The translations under genes were made by a program, and so were the position numbers. Of a stretch of DNA of 64,000 bases, positions 49,287 through 60,456 are shown in pieces. Source of the stretch: Riptortus pedestris (taxonomy: Eukaryota; Arthropoda; Insecta; Hemiptera; Alydidae). The first letter of the stretch is position 1; every line of letters begins with the position of its first letter. The stretch spans positions 30,982,501 through 31,046,500 of the forward strand of contig CM032230.1 in the NCBI GenBank assembly GCA_019009955.1, written 5' to 3'. The notes beneath the pieces are model-generated. The model ran no database searches. It saw only the letters and a program-made list of their open reading frames with translations, and was not told the DNA's origin.

Positions 49287-49415
49287 AGGGATCAATAAGA
49301 AGGCCAAGTCCTCTACTGTTTTTAAAAAACAGTTGTTTAAAAAAAAAACAGTAGAGGACTTGGCCTTCTTATTGATCCCTATCAATTGGTTCCTCTACCA
49401 TCCAGCATATTCCAG
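49287..49415. repeat. Dispersed repeat copy 2 arranged as a perfect long hairpin
   Basis: AGGGATCAATAAGAAGGCCA and onward (49287-49323) is exactly inverted at 49344-49380, giving 37-bp arms around a 20-nt A-rich loop. The right arm continues into GGTTCCTCTACCATCCAGCA, the inverted form of 8928-8960. The 64-codon frame here is an artefact. Confidence 0.9.
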
Positions 49416-49664
49416 ACAAAATGAAGAACACAAAGCTGTCACTGAGTTAATCTAAATGTATGCAGAAGTGTATATTCTATTATAAGTGAGTTATTTGTAA
49501 ACATAATAGTGGCATATTTATAATAAGTTATTGGTAAAAGTAACAAGGTATGAGGAAACCACATCATGTTTTCTCATACCTCTCTGAACCTACAAACATT
49601 TTCTCTCCAAACATCTGAACTACTAAATATCAGATCTGCAAGACCTATCTAGGGGATGATTAGT

Positions 49665-50115
49665 ATATATAGATATATATATTTTTGTTTTGTAAAGCTC
49701 TAGCTCTCGTAATTTTTGTTTGATCGTTACCAAACTGGATATTTAAACGTTTTAAGATCAACTTCCTGAACGGCTGAAATCGGACGGGAGGGGGGAATTA
49801 TTTCCGTTATTATACGTCGAATTGAAAAAGTGCATAGAACTAATCAACAATGCAAATTAAATGTTCTATAAATGTTGTTTATATGCATTATCTTGATTAT
49901 AAACCAAGATATTTGCATTTTTTTGGTTTTTGGCATTCAGTAAGCTCCACCCCCTAGTCATGTCATATTAACAATAAGCTATCACGAATACTTTATTTGA
50001 AGCTGAAATACCGAATATTGTTCTCACTGAACTTTTACATTTTGCATAAATGCAAATATGTGGCGCACGTGGGAAAACTTCTTAGTTAACGTTGCACCTG
50101 CCTGACGGACTTTTT
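49665..50115 (+). mobile_element. HINE copy, 5' truncated at the microsatellite
   Basis: TA tract, then GCTCTAGCTCTCGTAATTTT, TGATCGTTACCAAACTGGAT, the long-subfamily block and a degenerate 3' end (GTTGCACCTGCCTGACGGAC plus T run). Confidence 0.8.
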
Positions 50116-50655
50116 GTTTAACGTACTTTATTTCTTAAACGATACAGCTTCTTTCAGAAACAAAATTTAATGTACTTGTTGAGAAAACGATGAAAAGAAA
50201 ACAAAATTAACATGCAAACGAAAATATGAGCATAATTAGTGTGAAACTCTATAAATTGTTGGTTGTTGTAGGGAGCTATTGAGCAGAGGAAGGGCCAAAG
50301 GTAGAATTATGCCTCGGGGAAGATATTACCATGAGCTTTAAGGCTTCCCCCATCTTCTGCTTTATAATTAATCCAAGGCAAGCCATATATCAGAGCGTCT
50401 CCATTACATTGCCCCATCTTATATATAGCCCTATTATCGCAGTACACAGCTCCTGGGTCCACCACTACCAAATATTCAATAGGAATATCAAAGGGTCAAC
50501 AGCATTCCAAGTAATTTCGGAAGCGGAGATTGCTTTCCGCTGAAAATATTTCATCTCAAGTGGCTTCTATGTTGAGCATTGCTTTTCTAATGGATTACTG
50601 TTGTGTTTTTTTAATGAGATATGTATCGAATCATTTAAAAAAAAAATATGAAAAT
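50116..50655. other. Unique spacer with a 70-codon frame
   Basis: The frame at 50331-50543 (+) is not in a repeat and is somewhat GC-richer, but shows no motif. Confidence 0.25.
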
Positions 50656-51058
50656 AAAAGTCCGTCACGCAGGGGCTGCGTAAACTAAGCAAATTTCACA
50701 CGATAAGATATACAATAGAGAAATCTCCAGACGAGAGCCGAACAGTTACGAAATTGGCCGAACTAACTTTTGGAGGGAAACTCAATCGTCCGTAATACTC
50801 CCACATTTCATAAAAATGCAAATATCTCGGTTAATATTCAAGATAGAGAATAAATGTATAGAACAATATTTATAGTGTATTTAATTTGCAATAAGATAGG
50901 TTTTATACAATGTTTTCATCCGACGTATGGTAACGGAGATATTTCGAATTTTCGAAAATGCCCCGCACTAAACCCCTCCTCCCACTGGTCCGAGTTCAGC
51001 CATTAACGAACTTAATCTGTCTTTTTACATTATTTGTCTTTTTTATTATATATGTATG

Positions 51059-51108
<50 letters not shown>

Positions 51109-51231
51109 ATTTTGAACGGACCTCATTTTCATCATCTCCTGGATTGGATCGATGGACATTTGAAGAAATTTTTCGAAAGTCCCGTCATGAGTTAGACCTC
51201 AATAGCTGATTTCCGCTAAGGTAAATCTGCA
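50656..51231 (-). mobile_element. HINE copy, short subfamily
   Basis: AAAAGTCCGTCACGCAGGGG, the AACTTTTGGAGGGAAACTCA block, a TA tract with a GA stretch (51055-51110), and a 5' palindrome with changes (TTTCCGCTAAGGTAAATCTG). Confidence 0.87.
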
Positions 51232-51424
51232 ACTAAATAGAAATGTCGAAAATTTGATGTACATTGTTATTACGGTAAATAACATTCACATAACAATTCA
51301 TTGTTTTTTATCTGATTAATAAAATCAATTTGGACCTTAGACTTGAATCGAAACGAAATAAAAATCTCTCACCGATTATGGAGGCAATTTGTGGCAATTT
51401 GTTTGATCCGGCACCGGTAGGTAG

Positions 51425-51592
51425 CATAAGTATATATATATATAAATATTGGTATATTTTTGATCGAACATTTTCTTCATCTACTAGGTAGGATCGACGT
51501 ACATTTGCAGAAATTCTTTCAAAATCTCGTCCTCAGTTTGTATTAGGGCTGTCCCTAATAGCTGATTTCCCTTAAGAGAAATCTGATGTTGA
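51425..51592 (-). mobile_element. HINE 5'-end fragment
   Basis: Short TA tract, TTCTTCATCTACTAGGTAGG, AGCTGATTTCCCTTAAGAGA. Confidence 0.7.
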
Positions 51593-51935
51593 AAAATGTA
51601 TGTTATATATTTAGACTGGTATTAAGATTTTTAAAGAAATTAATCTATAAAAAGTATTCAAGGAATTTGAGCTAATTTGTTAACGAAAGTATTGTACACC
51701 TATAAATGCTGTTACAATATATAACGAAATTAATAGGCATAATATTAGAATTTTTTTGTTTATATAAATCAAAATTATTTGGGGTATCCTATTATGGTAT
51801 ATTAAAATTTAATGTAAATAAATACGTTTCCTTTAATTTCATTTCACAATGGCATAAAACGGTACTATGACAAATGTCCCCTAGCTGTGATCTATTATTT
51901 TTCTAATTGGAGAGAGAAAAAAAAAAACATTCTCT
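51593..51935. other. AT-rich spacer
   Basis: No gene seen. Confidence 0.4.
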
Positions 51936-52187
51936 TTTATTAGCAGATTTCCCTCAAGGGAAATCAGCTATTTGCCGAGATATTTGTATTTGTATTAAGT
52001 GTGTATTGTCGGCTATATTCGGGACTTTCCGTGGAAAGCTAGTTCGGGCGTTTCCGTAATTCGTTCCTCGTGAATTAGTTTGGAAATTCGTCACTACTAC
52101 AGTTATTAGTAGGCAGATTTCTTTATTGTAAAACTTCACGTGGGAAATCTGCTTAGTTTACGCAGCCCCTGCGTGACGGACTTTTTT
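51936..52187 (+). mobile_element. HINE minimal copy (about 250 bp)
   Basis: TTAGCAGATTTCCCTCAAGG, then directly GCCGAGATATTTGTATTTG, CTTTCCGTGGAAAGC and a perfect 3' end (TTTACGCAGCCCCTGCGTGA then CGGACTTTT). The microsatellite half is deleted. Confidence 0.88.
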
Positions 52188-52483
52188 TCGTTTAGTATCA
52201 TTTCAGTATATTGATAAAGAAGATCAATTATTTAAACATTTTTTAAAGTGGAAGGTGCGTTTCTTTCGAGATGGAATGATCCGTCAATTTTATTATTTTC
52301 ATTATTGTCCAACGACCTCCTCAGTGAGAAAGACACAGCCGCAACGAACGCAAGAGGGAACGAGCAGTAGAGAGTAGGTAAAATGAATTTGGAGAGAGAA
52401 AAAAAACGTCCAATTCTTCACAAGTTGTTTTTTTTTTTTTTGTGAGGCACAGCAAACCTATTTAAAACACGACAAAATAAAAT
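52188..52483. other. Unique spacer
   Basis: Ends in T and A runs. No gene seen. Confidence 0.35.
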
Positions 52484-53128
52484 AAAAGTCCGTCACTCCG
52501 GGGCTGCATTTATCTCAAAACTTAAAATTTCAATGAAAACAATATTTCGTATTTAGGCTTCAAATAATTGGATTCATAATATAACAGCTTTTTGTTAATA
52601 AAACATGAGTAAAATTAGTGCTTTACTAATCACCAAAAACTAAACAATTGCAAATATCTCGGTTAATAATCAACATAGTGAAAACACGTACATAACAACA
52701 TTTATTTATTTATTTGAAGAGCTCCGCAACTAGGTGATGTCGCTCAGTACCATAACAACATTTATAGAACATGAAATTTCTAATAGAATTGGTTCTATAA
52801 AACTTTTCAAACCGACGCATAATAACGGAGATATTAAGAATTCTCGAAATTCGCCCCTTTAAACGCCACCCCCCCCCCGACTACAGATCTGATTTTAGCC
52901 GTTAACGAAATTGATCTTCATTTCTATATAAACCGTTTAAATATCGTTTGGCAACGGTCAGACAAAAATTGTTACCGCTAGAGCCTTAACAGACAAGTAT
53001 GTGTGTATGTATATACAATTTTGAATTGACTTCATTGTTGGATGGATGTGACATTTGAAGACCGTTTTCGAAAATCCCATCATGCGTACAATCTCAGTAG
53101 CTGATCTCTCCTGAGGGAAAGCTGCCTA
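52484..53128 (-). mobile_element. HINE copy carrying a retroposon-tail insertion
   Basis: AAAAGTCCGTCACTCCGGGG, long-subfamily words, then an insertion at 52706-52750, CGCATAATAACGGAGATATT, a C-run of nine, TTACCGCTAGAGCCTTAACA and a degenerate 5' end (TCTCCTGAGGGAAAGCTG). Confidence 0.8.
52706..52750 (-). repeat. Tiny retroposon 3' end with 15-bp target-site duplication
   Basis: On the minus strand it reads GAGCGACATCACCTAGTTGC, GGAGCTCTTC and an AAATA tail, the end of the family at 27105-27845 and 31620-32236. CATAACAACATTTAT is duplicated exactly at 52691-52705 and 52751-52765. Confidence 0.85.
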
Positions 53129-53173
53129 TAAAAAGCTGATGTATATAATCGCCATGACTTCACTGAGAGACAC

Positions 53174-53339
53174 CTTTTAGCAGATTTCCCTTGAGGGAAA
53201 TCAGCTATTGAGGTCGTACTCATGACGCGATTTTCGAAAATTTTCTTCAAATGTCCATCGATCCTACCCAGGAGATGACTAAAATGAGGTCCGTTCAAAA
53301 CTATATATATACTGCTCAAAAATGAATAGGGATTTTATA

Positions 53340-53375
<36 letters not shown>

Positions 53376-53812
53376 CTGTTAACGCTCTAGCGGTCGCAAT
53401 TTTTGTTTGATCGTTACCAAACTCGATATTTAAACGTTTTATGCAAAAAAACAGATCAAGTTTGTTAATGGCTGAAATCAAACCAGTGGGAGGAGGGGTT
53501 TAGAGGGGGTATTTTCGAAAATTCGAGATATCTCCGTTACCATACGTGGGATCTAAAAATTGTATAGAACTAATCTTATTAATTAAATTTACTATAAATA
53601 TTGTTCTATACATTTATTCTCTATCTTGAATATTAACCGAGATATTTGCATTTTTATTAAATTAGGGCCGATAACGAATGCCAGTTTCCCGCCAAAAGCT
53701 AGTTCGGCCCGTTGCCATAACAGTTCGGCACTCGTATGAAGATTTATCTATTGTATAACTTCACGTGGGAAATCTGCTTAGTTTACGCAGCCCTTGCGTG
53801 ACGGACTTTTTC
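53174..53812 (+). mobile_element. HINE copy, full-length, short subfamily
   Basis: TTTTAGCAGATTTCCCTTGA, GAGGTCGTACTCATGACGCG, a TA tract (to 53370) interrupted by ACTGCTCAAAAATGAATAGG, GCTCTAGCGGTCGCAATTTT, CCGCCAAAAGCTAGTTCGGC and the 3' end CAGCCCTTGCGTGACGGACT plus T run. About 639 bp. Confidence 0.92.
53311..53330 (+). mobile_element. Solo Tc1/mariner-like terminal repeat in the HINE TA tract
   Basis: ACTGCTCAAAAATGAATAGG directly after TATATATAT. ACTGCTCAAAAA is typical of Tc1/mariner ends, which insert at TA. No opposite end is seen, so it is a remnant. Confidence 0.45.
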
Positions 53813-53814
53813 TG

Positions 53815-54040
53815 TTTCAGCGATGCTATTTTAAGATGGTGTATCTGTGATGTAGTTAGCCGGGTAGTAGCTTAAAAGGCGAGCCATTGAGGAAGGGAAT
53901 TCACCAGCTGGTATATCACCTGGTGATAGTGAGGCGGATAAAGCATTACAAACCACATCTATCAAGGCCGTCACCACTTGACCCAGCTGGCAGACCAGGA
54001 AATTAATGTTGACGGAACCAGGCACAAAGCCGGATCATAC
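53815..54040 (-). other. Unique island with a 64-codon open frame
   Basis: The frame at 53831-54025 (-) has protein-like composition (QLGQVVTALIDVVCNALSAS, then SPGDIPAGEFPSSMARLL). There is a TGA just upstream and the HINE lies directly downstream. There is no clear splice signal and no family I know. Confidence 0.25.
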
Positions 54041-54342
54041 TCTTATCTATCATAGGTCAATAGTATTGTAAGCATTGGATATATTTCCCAGCTGAAATAG
54101 AGTTCGATTTTGAATACAATTTTGTCGTTTTGTGCGTTCTACATATTGTTTTGGCAAGGGTCTCCAATAAAAAACACTTTTTAAGCCCAAAATGTATTCA
54201 TATTGCCTACACGTTTCGTGGGGTAAATACCACCTACTCAGGGCCAACTTTTCCAAAAAATAATAACATTAATTTAGAAAAAATAATAATAATTCTTTAA
54301 TAAACACTGCATCAATAAGTTTCTACTTACTGATATATTCAT
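54041..54342. other. Unassigned, possibly a retroelement tail
   Basis: Minus strand contains GGTATTTACCCCACGAAACG and TGTAGGCAATATGAATACAT, phrasing typical of dispersed repeats, but no second copy is present here. No gene supported. Confidence 0.25.
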
Positions 54343-54808
54343 TAAAAAGTCCGTCACGCAGGGGCTGCGTAAACTAAGCAGATTTCCCACGTGAAGTTTT
54401 ACAATAGAGAAATCTGCCTACTAATAACAGTAGTAGTGACGAAGCTCTAACCAATTCACGAGGGACGAACAGTTACGGAAACGGCCGAACTAGCTTTCGG
54501 CGGAAAGTCTCGAATGTAGCCGACTACTGTCGACTACATACACAATATAAATGCCAATCTCTCGGTTAATATTCAAGATAGAGAATAAACAATAGACAAT
54601 ATTTATATTAAATGTAATTTGCAATAAGATTGATTCTATACACTTTTTCAATCCCGCGCATAATAACGGAGATATTTCGAATTTTCAAGAATCCCCCCTC
54701 CCACTGGTCCGATTTCAGCCATTAACGAACTTGATCTTTCATTTTACATAAAACGATTAAATAGTGAGTTTGGTAACGATCAAAAAAAAATTGCGACCGC
54801 TAGAGCGT

Positions 54809-54892
<84 letters not shown>

Positions 54893-55640
54893 TCAACCGC
54901 AAAAAAAAATCGGACACTTAGATTTAGTCTTATAATTTTGTTAAATACTTAATATATATGTATATTAATCTTTTTAATTAAAATAATTGGTTAATCTATA
55001 GGTTATTTAAACAAAATCTGCCAAAAGTGAATCATTTTTATTGATTATTTACACAAAAATACAAAATAAAATAAAAAGAACAAGATAAATTAACACATTT
55101 AAAAAAAAAAAATTATTATTCATTTTTATTACAGTGAATGGTAGACTTCGCTACCCCAAGTGTAACGTGCTCCGGCCTTCCTTCTAAGTTTGAAAGACCC
55201 ATTATTCTGGACCGAAATAAAAATAAAACATTAATTAAAGAAAATGCTTGGTTAATAATTAAAGATGTTTAAATGTGCGAAAAACTACTTACAGTTTAGA
55301 ATAGATCAACTTCACGACAAATAAATCTAATCTGAGTTTTATCTAATTGTTTACTAATCGTGAAAGGATTAGTTCAATGGACTTAGACTCTAAATTCTCA
55401 GTAATAAATAGAATACGCACATAAAGAAAATTGCTGAAAATCAGCTTTTAATACGACAAAAATGAAGTGGCCGGTTTTTTTTCTGGGGTTGAGTGTATAT
55501 ATAGATATAGATCTATATATAATTTTGAACGGACCTCATTTCCGTCATATCCTGTGTAGGGTCGATGGAAATTTTTGTGAAAATCGTGTCATGAGTACGA
55601 CCTCAATAGCTGATTTCACTTACGGGAAATCTGCTAATAA
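54343..55640 (-). mobile_element. HINE copy split by a Tc1/mariner-type MITE
   Basis: AAAAAGTCCGTCACGCAGGG, AGCTTTCGGCGGAAAGTCTC (third subfamily), GCGACCGCTAGAGCGTTAAC and a CA/TA tract. Then comes the inserted element 54890-55495, after which TTTTGAACGGACCTCATTTC leads to the 5' palindrome (TTTCACTTACGGGAAATCTG) near 55640. Confidence 0.88.
54890..55495. mobile_element. Tc1/mariner-type element (606 bp) inserted at TA
   Basis: Left end CACTCAACCGC, A run, TCGGACACTT; right end inverted AAGTGGCCGG, T run, GGGGTTGAGTG. The roughly 30-bp terminal inverted repeats match with a few mismatches. TA flanks both ends (54888-54889, 55496-55497) within the HINE TA tract. No long open frame is present, so it is non-autonomous. 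Confidence 0.82.
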
Positions 55641-55889
55641 AAATTAATTAATTCATTGATAACAGATTACTACTTATATTTCTGAAGTGCTCGTTCCCTC
55701 TTACGTTCGTTGCGACTGTCCCTTCCTCGCTTGGGAGCTTGTTGATACTGACATTCCCCAAGTAGGTTGTCAGCTGACTACAGATCGATAATTTACTCGT
55801 CAATCTTGAACTCGATTTTTTCGCGTCAATAATTAAACTCGATTATTTTAAGATTAATATGTTATAGAATATACGATCGAGTATTCAAT
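55641..55889. other. Spacer
   Basis: No gene seen. Confidence 0.35.
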
Positions 55890-56037
55890 GGCTAGTAGAA
55901 CCATTCTCCCGAGATACTGGACGATAGAAGAACCAATTGATCAGAATCAATAAAAATCCTTGTGATCTGCAATTGCTTTAACATATTCAGAGTGCACTTT
56001 CAGAGACCAAGCTCCTTCCTCAGTGCCTGCCCACGAA
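55890..56037 (+). repeat. Dispersed repeat, copy 3
   Basis: GAGATACTGGACGATAGAAG, AGAGTGCACTTTCAGAGACC and CCTCAGTGCCTGCC parallel 8928-9056 with more divergence. Confidence 0.5.
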
Positions 56038-56136
56038 ACAAAAAACTCTAATATTAAATATCACAGCATGTTCTGCAGTGTAGAAAACACTCAAAATAAC
56101 AATAAAAGGTAACAAACATGCCTAGGATATAAACAA

Positions 56137-56691
56137 GAAAAGTCCGTCACGCAGGGGCTGCGTAAACTAAGCAGATTTCCCACGTGAAGTTTTACAATAG
56201 AGAAATCTGCCTAATAACAACTGTACTAGTAAGAAACCTCTAAACCTAAAACATTATTTAGGGCGTAATAACCCAGTAGTTTCTAGCCCCAAAAAACAGT
56301 TAACCTAACCTCTAAACCTATTCACGAGGGAAGAATAGTTATGGAAACGGCCGCCAGACCTCTCGTCGGAAAGTCCGATCATAGCCTACTGGTGACCACA
56401 CGCAGAATGCAAATGCAAATATCTCAGTTAATATTCAAGATGCAGAATACATGTATAGAACAATATTTATAGTAAATTGAATTTGCAAAAAGATTTATTC
56501 TATACAATCTTTCGATCCGATGCATAATAACGGAGATATTTTGAATTTTCAAGAATCCCCCCTCTAAACCCCTCCTCCCACTGGTCCGATTTCAGCCATT
56601 AACGAACTTGATTTTCCTTTTTACATAAAACGATTAAATTCCGAGTTTGGTAACGATCAAACAAAAATTGCGACCGCTAAAGCGTTAACAG

Positions 56692-56755
<64 letters not shown>

Positions 56756-56870
56756 TTGAACGGACCTCATTTTCGGTAGGATCGATGGACATTTGAAGAA
56801 ATCTTTCGAAAATCGCGTCGTGAGGACGAGCTCAATAGCTGATTTTGCTTTAGGAAAATCTGCTAAAACA
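56137..56870 (-). mobile_element. HINE copy, full-length
   Basis: AAAAGTCCGTCACGCAGGGG, an extra internal repeat of CTCTAAACCTA (56235-56320), GAATCCCCCCTCTAAACCCC, GCGACCGCTAAAGCGTTAAC, a TA tract (56697-56752) and a worn 5' palindrome (GATTTTGCTTTAGGAAAATC). Confidence 0.9.
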
Positions 56871-57059
56871 CAGTATTTTTAATCACAGTTTTATTCTAGA
56901 ATAAAACCAATAAAATTCCAATACTTTCCAGTTATACAGACAACATATTTCCCAATATTTTCAAAGTATGAACAAACTGATTTCCCTCGATTATAAACGT
57001 CAGAAAAATAAGTATCGATAGGTAATTTATGTGTATCAAAAGTAAAAGAAAAAAAAGAT
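56871..57059. other. AT-rich spacer
   Basis: No gene seen. Confidence 0.4.
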
Positions 57060-57480
57060 GTGGGGGGAGGGGCGGATAAGAACCGCAGGCTGTTTGAGAA
57101 AGTGAGCTAATTTGACAGAGAAGGCGGCCCCTCTTTATCTGGCTCCTTACCTGACTCTACTTTAAAGTAGTCAATGAATCTTTTTGGGGTGAGAAAAGTT
57201 CGCCATTGGAAAAGCCTTAGGGGTTTATCCTTTAAACCACTTCGACTCCGGTAAACCTATGCTTTTCTTCTTGTCTGTTTCCCCTCCTTTCCCTTCCATA
57301 CCAATAGTGATTGTAACTCTTGATAAGATTTACTCTCTTTTCTTTGAACACGGAGAAAATTGTTGGTTACTCCCCTAACCCTCAAATATATTTTATTGGA
57401 AACGTTCAAATGGAAGCTGTTTTCTTGCAATATCTGTTTAAATAGATGGATCAACTCCATCAGTCACATTTAAATTCTGC
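57060..57480 (-). other. GC-richer unique island with a donor-like site
   Basis: On the minus strand an open stretch encoding PLRLFQWRTFLTPKRFIDYF then KVESG runs directly into a GTAAGG donor near 57150. A possible acceptor (AAAAGCATAG) lies about 110 nt upstream but lacks pyrimidines. A separate 67-codon frame lies at 57257-57460 (-). Possibly an exon; no family recognised. Confidence 0.28.
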
Positions 57481-57570
57481 CAAATAAATATGCACTAGCT
57501 ATATATTCATTTCTTGAGATAACTCCGTAACAGTATGGTTCATGGAAAGTCAATCGAATCATGTATATCT

Positions 57571-57740
57571 AGAAAAAAAAAGTCCGTCACGCAGGGGCTG
57601 CGTAAACTAAGCAGATTTCCCACGTGAAGTTTTTCAATAGAGAAATTTCACGAGAGTCGGGCAATTAAGAAAACAGCCAAACTAGCTCTTGACGGAAACT
57701 AACGACTAGACCCGAAGTTAGCCGATCTCATCTCAGAAGC
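57571..57740 (-). mobile_element. HINE 3'-end fragment
   Basis: AAAAGTCCGTCACGCAGGGG and ACTAAGCAGATTTCCCACGT, with a decayed subfamily block; similarity stops near 57740. Confidence 0.82.
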
Positions 57741-57897
57741 TGAAAACAGAAAAATGAGTGAGTCTTGACTTGGTTCCTTCAGTCGTAACGTTGAATCTTT
57801 TTATAATAAGTGTACTACTCCTGAAGAGGCTTCTTAAAGGACGTGAAACATTTAGAGGGAAAAATTAATATTTAAGATATGTTAAGATAATATAAAT

Positions 57898-58011
57898 GTT
57901 TTAGCAGATTTAAGCTATTGAGGTCGTACTCATGGTGCGAGTTTTGAAAAATTTCTTCAAATGTCCATCGATCCTACCCAGGAGATGATGAAAATGAGGT
58001 CCGTTCAAAAT

Positions 58012-58068
<57 letters not shown>

Positions 58069-58417
58069 GGCAAGTAATTTGCGTAGAAATATTGATATTC
58101 TCAACAATTCATTCCAATTTGAACTACTAGGTACCTCACCTGGAAAAATTAATTCAAATCTATGTTAATATTTTGTCCTTAATAACTGACATCTATGCAT
58201 AATGCACAGGAGACGTGAAATATGACAATTTGGAGGACAGTGAAGACTTACATAAAAAAATAATTTTATTATAAACAAATGCCAACAACGGGTATTAACC
58301 CTAAACACTGGGACGGGTAAATGTCAAAATATTGTGCAAAGTAAAGTCTTGTCAAAAAAAATACCATCACCATTCAGCCTCAACTCAATTCCCGGGCGAA
58401 GCCAGGTATCTGAGCTA

Positions 58418-58497
<80 letters not shown>

Positions 58498-58684
58498 CTG
58501 TTAACGCTCTAGCGGTCGTAATTTTTTGTTTGACCCTTACCAAACTCGGAATATAATCGTTTTATGTAAAAAGGAAGATCAAGTTAGTTATTTGATGAAA
58601 TCTGAACTGTGGCAGGGGGGGGGGGGGTTAGAGTTTTTGAAAATTCAAAATATCTCCGTTATTATGCATCGGATCGCAAAAATT
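57898..58684 (+). mobile_element. HINE 5' part split by a Helitron-like insertion
   Basis: TTTTAGCAGATTTAAGCTAT (palindrome half lost), CATCGATCCTACCCAGGAGA and a TA tract (58010-58064). After the insertion 58066-58418 the TA tract resumes (58419-58493), then GCTCTAGCGGTCGTAATTTT, a G-run of 13 and CAAAATATCTCCGTTATTAT. It then switches to a minus-strand copy. Confidence 0.8.
58066..58418 (+). mobile_element. Canonical Helitron 3' end within the HINE TA tract
   Basis: The insertion ends CCCGGGCGAAGCCAGG (hairpin), then TATCTGAGCTAG followed by T. A short GC hairpin about 10 bp before CTAG, next to a T, is the standard 3' end of canonical Helitrons (hairpin, CTRR, A/T insertion site). A clear 5' TC end could not be fixed, so the left boundary is approximate. 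No coding capacity. Confidence 0.68.
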
Positions 58685-59031
58685 AAACGGCCGAACTAGC
58701 TTTTGGTGGGGAAGTCACCCGTCCGTTAGCCGCCCAGATTTAATGAAAATGCCAATATCTCGGTTAATATTCAAGATAGAGAATAAACGTAAATAACAAT
58801 ATTTATAGTAAATTTTATTTGCAATAAGATTGATTCTGTGCAATTTTTCGATCTGACGTATAGTAACGGAGATATTTTGAATTTTCGAAAATCCTCCCTC
58901 TAAACCCCCCCCCTCCCCAGGGCCAATTCAGCCGTTAACGAACTTGATCTTCCTTTTTACATCAACCGATTAAATACCGAGTTTCGTTACGATCATACAA
59001 AAATGGCGCCCGCGAGAGTGTTAACAGACAA

Positions 59032-59092
<61 letters not shown>

Positions 59093-59234
59093 TAGATATA
59101 TATATAGTTTTGAACGGACCTCATTTTCGTCATCTCTTAGGTAGGATCGATGGACACTTGAAGAAATTTTTCGAAAATCGCGTCATGAGTACGACCTCAA
59201 TAGCTGATTTGCCTTAAGGGAAAGCTGATAAAAA
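58685..59234 (-). mobile_element. HINE 5' part, opposite orientation to the preceding one
   Basis: Starts inside the short-subfamily block (ACGGCCGAACTAGCTTTTGG), C-rich tract, GCCCGCGAGAGTGTTAACAG, a TA tract (59032-59106) and the 5' palindrome TTTGCCTTAAGGGAAAGCTG. With 57898-58684 it forms a dimer with two 5' ends outward. Confidence 0.85.
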
Positions 59235-60456
59235 GCCTCCGAGACACCGCCGAGTTGCGCCGTGCTCGAGAGCCGAGAACTCGGAATATAAACGTTTTCT
59301 GTCATTTGGAAAAATTGAGAAATGGAGAAATTTGAGGAAGGGGTGAGTAGGAATCTAAATTGTGACTTATTCCGTTCCTATTTGGAATAAGTAAATTATG
59401 TATGAGTCCGTTCTTACCATAAGAAAACTATCAACTTAAGTCCTATACAATTTTTTATCCATTGCATAGAAACGAAGATATTTATGATATTGTTTCTTCA
59501 CTTCCCTTGCGTTCCACTAATCTTGAGCGGTCAATTGCTGTGGTCGATTGTTATTATTCTTTTATCTCTTAATTTCCTAATGTTCGAAGATGTTAAGTTC
59601 ATTGGACAACGCGCAGAAAATGAAGGATGAGGAAACATTTATGTTATCGAATACGAAAATGTATTGTAGAATTTTAAAAGGACTAACTTACATTCATTTA
59701 TTTGGGGTATAAACGAATTTTGAAATAAACTATATATCAATGAGGCAGGCCAACTTCTCTTAAATAAGATACAAAATAGGAGCTAATAATCATCTATATA
59801 AACAAATTTGATCCATTTTTAAACATGATGTGGTCTTGATTAAATAACAGAACTGGGTTAAGTGCATTTACAAAAAGGGCTACTCATTAATTTTGAAAAT
59901 GGCCATGATTTAGGCCATAAGTCTAAGATAACCATCTTAGAGTGCTCAAATTATAGAAATCGAAATTCAAAAAAAAAGTTGATTTCGTTCACATATAAAA
60001 TAAACTTGTTGTTTTCTTAGTGAGTGTAACTGCTTTCTGGCTTTTCTGTCGAAGGCCCCAGCCCAGAACTCAGAATTTATCAGTATTCGTTAGCTTGAGA
60101 CGATGTCGTGGAAATGAATTTTTCATAGTGTTGCTTTTAATGACTTTCAAATCCATAAAAAGTTAAAAAATACTGGCCAAGACTCAAGGGTTATTTTACG
60201 TTTCGAGAGTTTATTGCCAAAAACTTAAGAAACGTGAACCACCTCTTCATTTGACTCGTTAATGCCTATTTCACACCTGATAGCCTTATCATGGATAAAC
60301 TATGTACTCGTAATGATACTTATAAATTAGCAACTCCACTCGAAAACTGGTAAAACTGATTCTTTAACAGGTTTATCGTAGCTTTCCTCAACATTGTGAG
60401 CTGGGAAAGAACGTGGGACCTGTCATCAGCTGAAACAAGTCTGAGTTACGTCTGCT
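59235..60456. other. AT-rich unique sequence
   Basis: No gene seen. TCCTATACAATTTTTTATCC near 59441 may be a trace of a decayed HINE. Confidence 0.4.
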
